Shown here: one piece after another, positions 6,635 to 8,473 of the stretch
Layout of the letters: every line of letters begins with the position of its first letter
How positions within the stretch are numbered: position 1 is the first letter of the stretch
Assembly: GCA_009703845.1 (NCBI GenBank)
Contig: WLFI01000023.1
Span: 1-8,473 of the forward strand
DNA from: Actinomycetota bacterium
Lineage (GTDB): Bacteria > Actinomycetota > Actinomycetes > Actinomycetales > Microbacteriaceae
Direction of reading: 5' to 3'
Length of the DNA: 8,473 nucleotides
Made by a program: the position numbers and the translations under genes
Notes under the pieces: generated by a model
What the model saw: only the letters and a program-made list of their open reading frames with translations
Database searches by the model: none
What the model was told of the DNA's origin: nothing

Positions 6635-8473
6635 AGAAATAATCGTCACCGCATCGCCCCGGCGAAGCGTGGTTCCGGCCTTGACCGAAGCACCTTTGAC
6701 CTTTGCGATGCCCCAGCGTGAACTCAGCTGATTGGTGTCAACAGTTACGCGAAGTCCCAAGGCCTCAAGTGCTGACTTTGCGGCCGCAATGGTTTCACCA
6801 ACCACTTTCGGAACGACGACCTTGTCGCTGCCCTTTGACACGGTCAGTGAAACCGAGCCCGATTCGCCCAGCGGTTCGGTTTGAGGGGTCATCGAAATGA
6901 CGTTACCTGCCGGCACGCTGTCTGAGTATTCTGCCTTCACCTCTGCCACGGTCAGCCCCGCGGTGGTCAGAAGTGAGACCGCGACATCCTGTGAAAGATT
7001 TTCAACCAATGGCAGCGGCCCGAGTGACACGTTGATGGTGATTTCACTACCCAGGGGCAGTTTCTGCTTGTCGCTGCCAAGGTAGTCAAACACCTGACCG
7101 GCTGGCGCGGCGTTGAACCAAGCGTCAGCCCCGCCAAAACTAAAACCGGCTTTGGTTATCTCGATTGTTGCCTCGGCAACGTTGAGGCCGGTCAGAACCG
7201 GAACCACCTTCAGTTCTGGGCCGAGTGAAACATAAATCTTCAATTCGGTGCCCGCAGCGACCAGCGAACCACTGTTCGGCTCTGTGCGAGTAACCAATCC
7301 CTGGGCGACATCGGCCGAATACTCGTTCATCACAACGACGTTCAGGCCAAGGTTGGTTAATGTGCCCTGCGCAGCAGCAACGGTGCGACCCTTTAGTGCG
7401 GGTAGTGATCGAAGTGCACCCGGCCCAGCTCCAAACCACCAGCCCAACCCTGCCGCGAGTGCGAAAACTAGAAGTGTCGAGACAACCCAGCGCCAAAACT
7501 TGCCGCCGTTGAAACCACTGAAAGGCAGCTCTGGTTCGTCGGTCACGATTTGATTGCCCGAGGCAATAACCTGCGTGAGTTGGTCGTCATCTGAATTGCC
7601 AAGCAGTTGGGTTGCATTCGAATCGAGAACCAAGGTTTGACTTTGGTCTTCGACCCGTGGGCTAATCATTTCGGTGCGACTGTCTGAGCTAGTTTTCGAA
7701 GCGGATGCTTCACCCCGAAGTTCTGCGGCCACCTTTCGCACGAACTCCAAGAGTTCGCCCGCGTTGGCCGGCCTAAGTTCGGCATCGCGTTCGGTGGCCC
7801 AGAGCACCAATTCATCAATCGCCTCTGGAAGTCCGGGCACGACAGTGCTCGGAGCCGGAACGCTCGAGGTTAGGTGTTGAGCAGCGACAGCAGCCGCGAC
7901 ATCACCCGTGAAAGGTTGCTTTCCAGTGAGCAGCTCGAAGCCCAAAATGCCGACCGCGTAAACATCGGAGCGAGCATCCGCTAAGCCTCTCGAAGCAAGT
8001 TCAGGAGAAAGGTAGGCTGCGGTGCCAATCACCGAATCGGTCTCGGTGTGCGCCGAGATTGGGCGAGCTAGGCCAAAGTCGCTCAGCTTGATTCGACCAT
8101 CGTCTGCAAGAAGAACGTTCTCTGGCTTGATGTCGCGGTGCAAGATACCGCCGGTGTGAGCCGCAGATAAGCCGGCCAATACAGACTCGAGAACTCCCAG
8201 CGTGCGTTTTGGCGAAAGCGGGCCAAACTCTCGAATGACTTCACGAAGGGTTTGCCCTGCGACATATTCCATGACCAGATAGGCGCTGCCAGAGTCGCTA
8301 CCCTGGTCAAACACGTTTACGAGATTGGGGTGGCTGAGGTTCGCGGCCAAGATTGCCTCTTGGCGAAACTGGGCGATGAAGCCTTCGTCATCGGCCAGGT
8401 GTGGGTGAATGACCTTGACTGCAACCTGCCGTTTCAGTCGCAAATCTTCGGCGAGAAAGACTCGAGCCATGCC
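6629..8473 (-). CDS. pknL: PASTA-domain Ser/Thr protein kinase, transmembrane (N-terminus outside window)
   Basis: This is a Hanks-type membrane kinase with an extracytoplasmic PASTA sensor, a family that controls cell-wall growth and division. The right edge cuts the gene inside the glycine-rich loop: the frame runs through GGC before ATG 8470-8468, giving GMARVFLAED, so that Met is not the start. Counting from it, the kinase domain has AVK (Lys19), helix-C Glu38, HRDIKPEN (111-118), DFG (131-133) and SPE (155-157). TET (Thr142, Thr144) aligns with the activation-loop threonines of PknB. A juxtamembrane segment rich in Ser, Thr, Asp and Gln follows (about 255-318), then one membrane helix (about 326-347). 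Four PASTA repeats come next (about 353-417, 419-485, 486-548, 550-613). The protein is complete at the C-terminus. The symbol pknL rests on adjacency to aroG; the architecture resembles PknB, and mycobacterial PknL lacks PASTA repeats. Confidence 0.93.
   Translation of the reverse strand, partial: GMARVFLAEDLRLKRQVAVKVIHPHLADDEGFIAQFRQEAILAANLSHPNLVNVFDQGSDSGSAYLVMEYVAGQTLREVIREFGPLSPKRTLGVLESVLAGLSAAHTGGILHRDIKPENVLLADDGRIKLSDFGLARPISAHTETDSVIGTAAYLSPELASRGLADARSDVYAVGILGFELLTGKQPFTGDVAAAVAAQHLTSSVPAPSTVVPGLPEAIDELVLWATERDAELRPANAGELLEFVRKVAAELRGEASASKTSSDSRTEMISPRVEDQSQTLVLDSNATQLLGNSDDDQLTQVIASGNQIVTDEPELPFSGFNGGKFWRWVVSTLLVFALAAGLGWWFGAGPGALRSLPALKGRTVAAAQGTLTNLGLNVVVMNEYSADVAQGLVTRTEPNSGSLVAAGTELKIYVSLGPELKVVPVLTGLNVAEATIEITKAGFSFGGADAWFNAAPAGQVFDYLGSDKQKLPLGSEITINVSLGPLPLVENLSQDVAVSLLTTAGLTVAEVKAEYSDSVPAGNVISMTPQTEPLGESGSVSLTVSKGSDKVVVPKVVGETIAAAKSALEALGLRVTVDTNQLSSRWGIAKVKGASVKAGTTLRRGDAVTIISR

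Noticed and set aside
7140..7496. 118-codon minus-strand frame inside the kinase gene, and similar 60-130 codon frames elsewhere (for example 228-575, 2450-2803, 3633-4037)
   Set aside because: They overlap confident genes in other frames and have low-complexity or Cys/Arg-rich translations without domains; none has a convincing start region.
8468..8470. ATG (minus strand) as the start of the Ser/Thr kinase
   Set aside because: It encodes the Met of the GxGGMA glycine-rich loop; the codon before it is Gly, and the kinase fold needs the residues to its left.

Overview
The window looks like ordinary chromosomal core sequence from an actinobacterium. The class II DAHP synthase, the FadD15-type acyl-CoA synthetase, the EspI-like ParA ATPase and the PASTA-domain Ser/Thr kinase all point that way. 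So does the gene order, which as I recall it resembles the pknL-aroG-plsC-glk/fadD15 neighbourhood of Corynebacterium and Mycobacterium. GC content is intermediate by eye (low to mid 50s percent) and gaps between genes are tiny. A streamlined planktonic Microbacteriaceae (Rhodoluna/Aquiluna-like) would fit, but that placement is inference.

Layout from left to right: (1) The 3' part of an EspI-like MinD/ParA ATPase gene (+), open at the left edge. (2) def, peptide deformylase (+), starting with TTG four bases after the ATPase stop. (3) A 21-base convergent junction, then fadD15-type long-chain acyl-CoA synthetase (-). (4) A 142-base divergent intergenic region holding the fadD promoter and a likely promoter for the genes to its right. 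(5) A three-gene + strand operon: ROK glucokinase (glk), then a 51-base gap with a strong hairpin, then plsC-type acyltransferase, then aroG, whose ATG overlaps the plsC stop (ATGA). (6) A PASTA-domain Ser/Thr kinase (-), converging on aroG with only three bases between stop codons and cut off by the right edge inside its glycine-rich loop.

The genes do basic jobs. Glk feeds glucose into central metabolism. FadD makes acyl-CoA, and PlsC is expected to use acyl donors to build phosphatidic acid and related lipids. AroG commits phosphoenolpyruvate and erythrose-4-phosphate to aromatic synthesis. Def trims nascent proteins. The membrane kinase probably senses the cell wall through four extracytoplasmic PASTA repeats.

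There is no sign of a mobile element, CRISPR array, tRNA, rRNA or phage gene, and no stretch over 300 bases without a gene. I found no credible undescribed multi-gene system. The most interesting non-coding signals are the glk-plsC hairpin with two competing pairing partners, a perfect 11-bp palindrome on the fadD -35 region, and a 15-bp palindrome covering both stop codons at the aroG/kinase junction.
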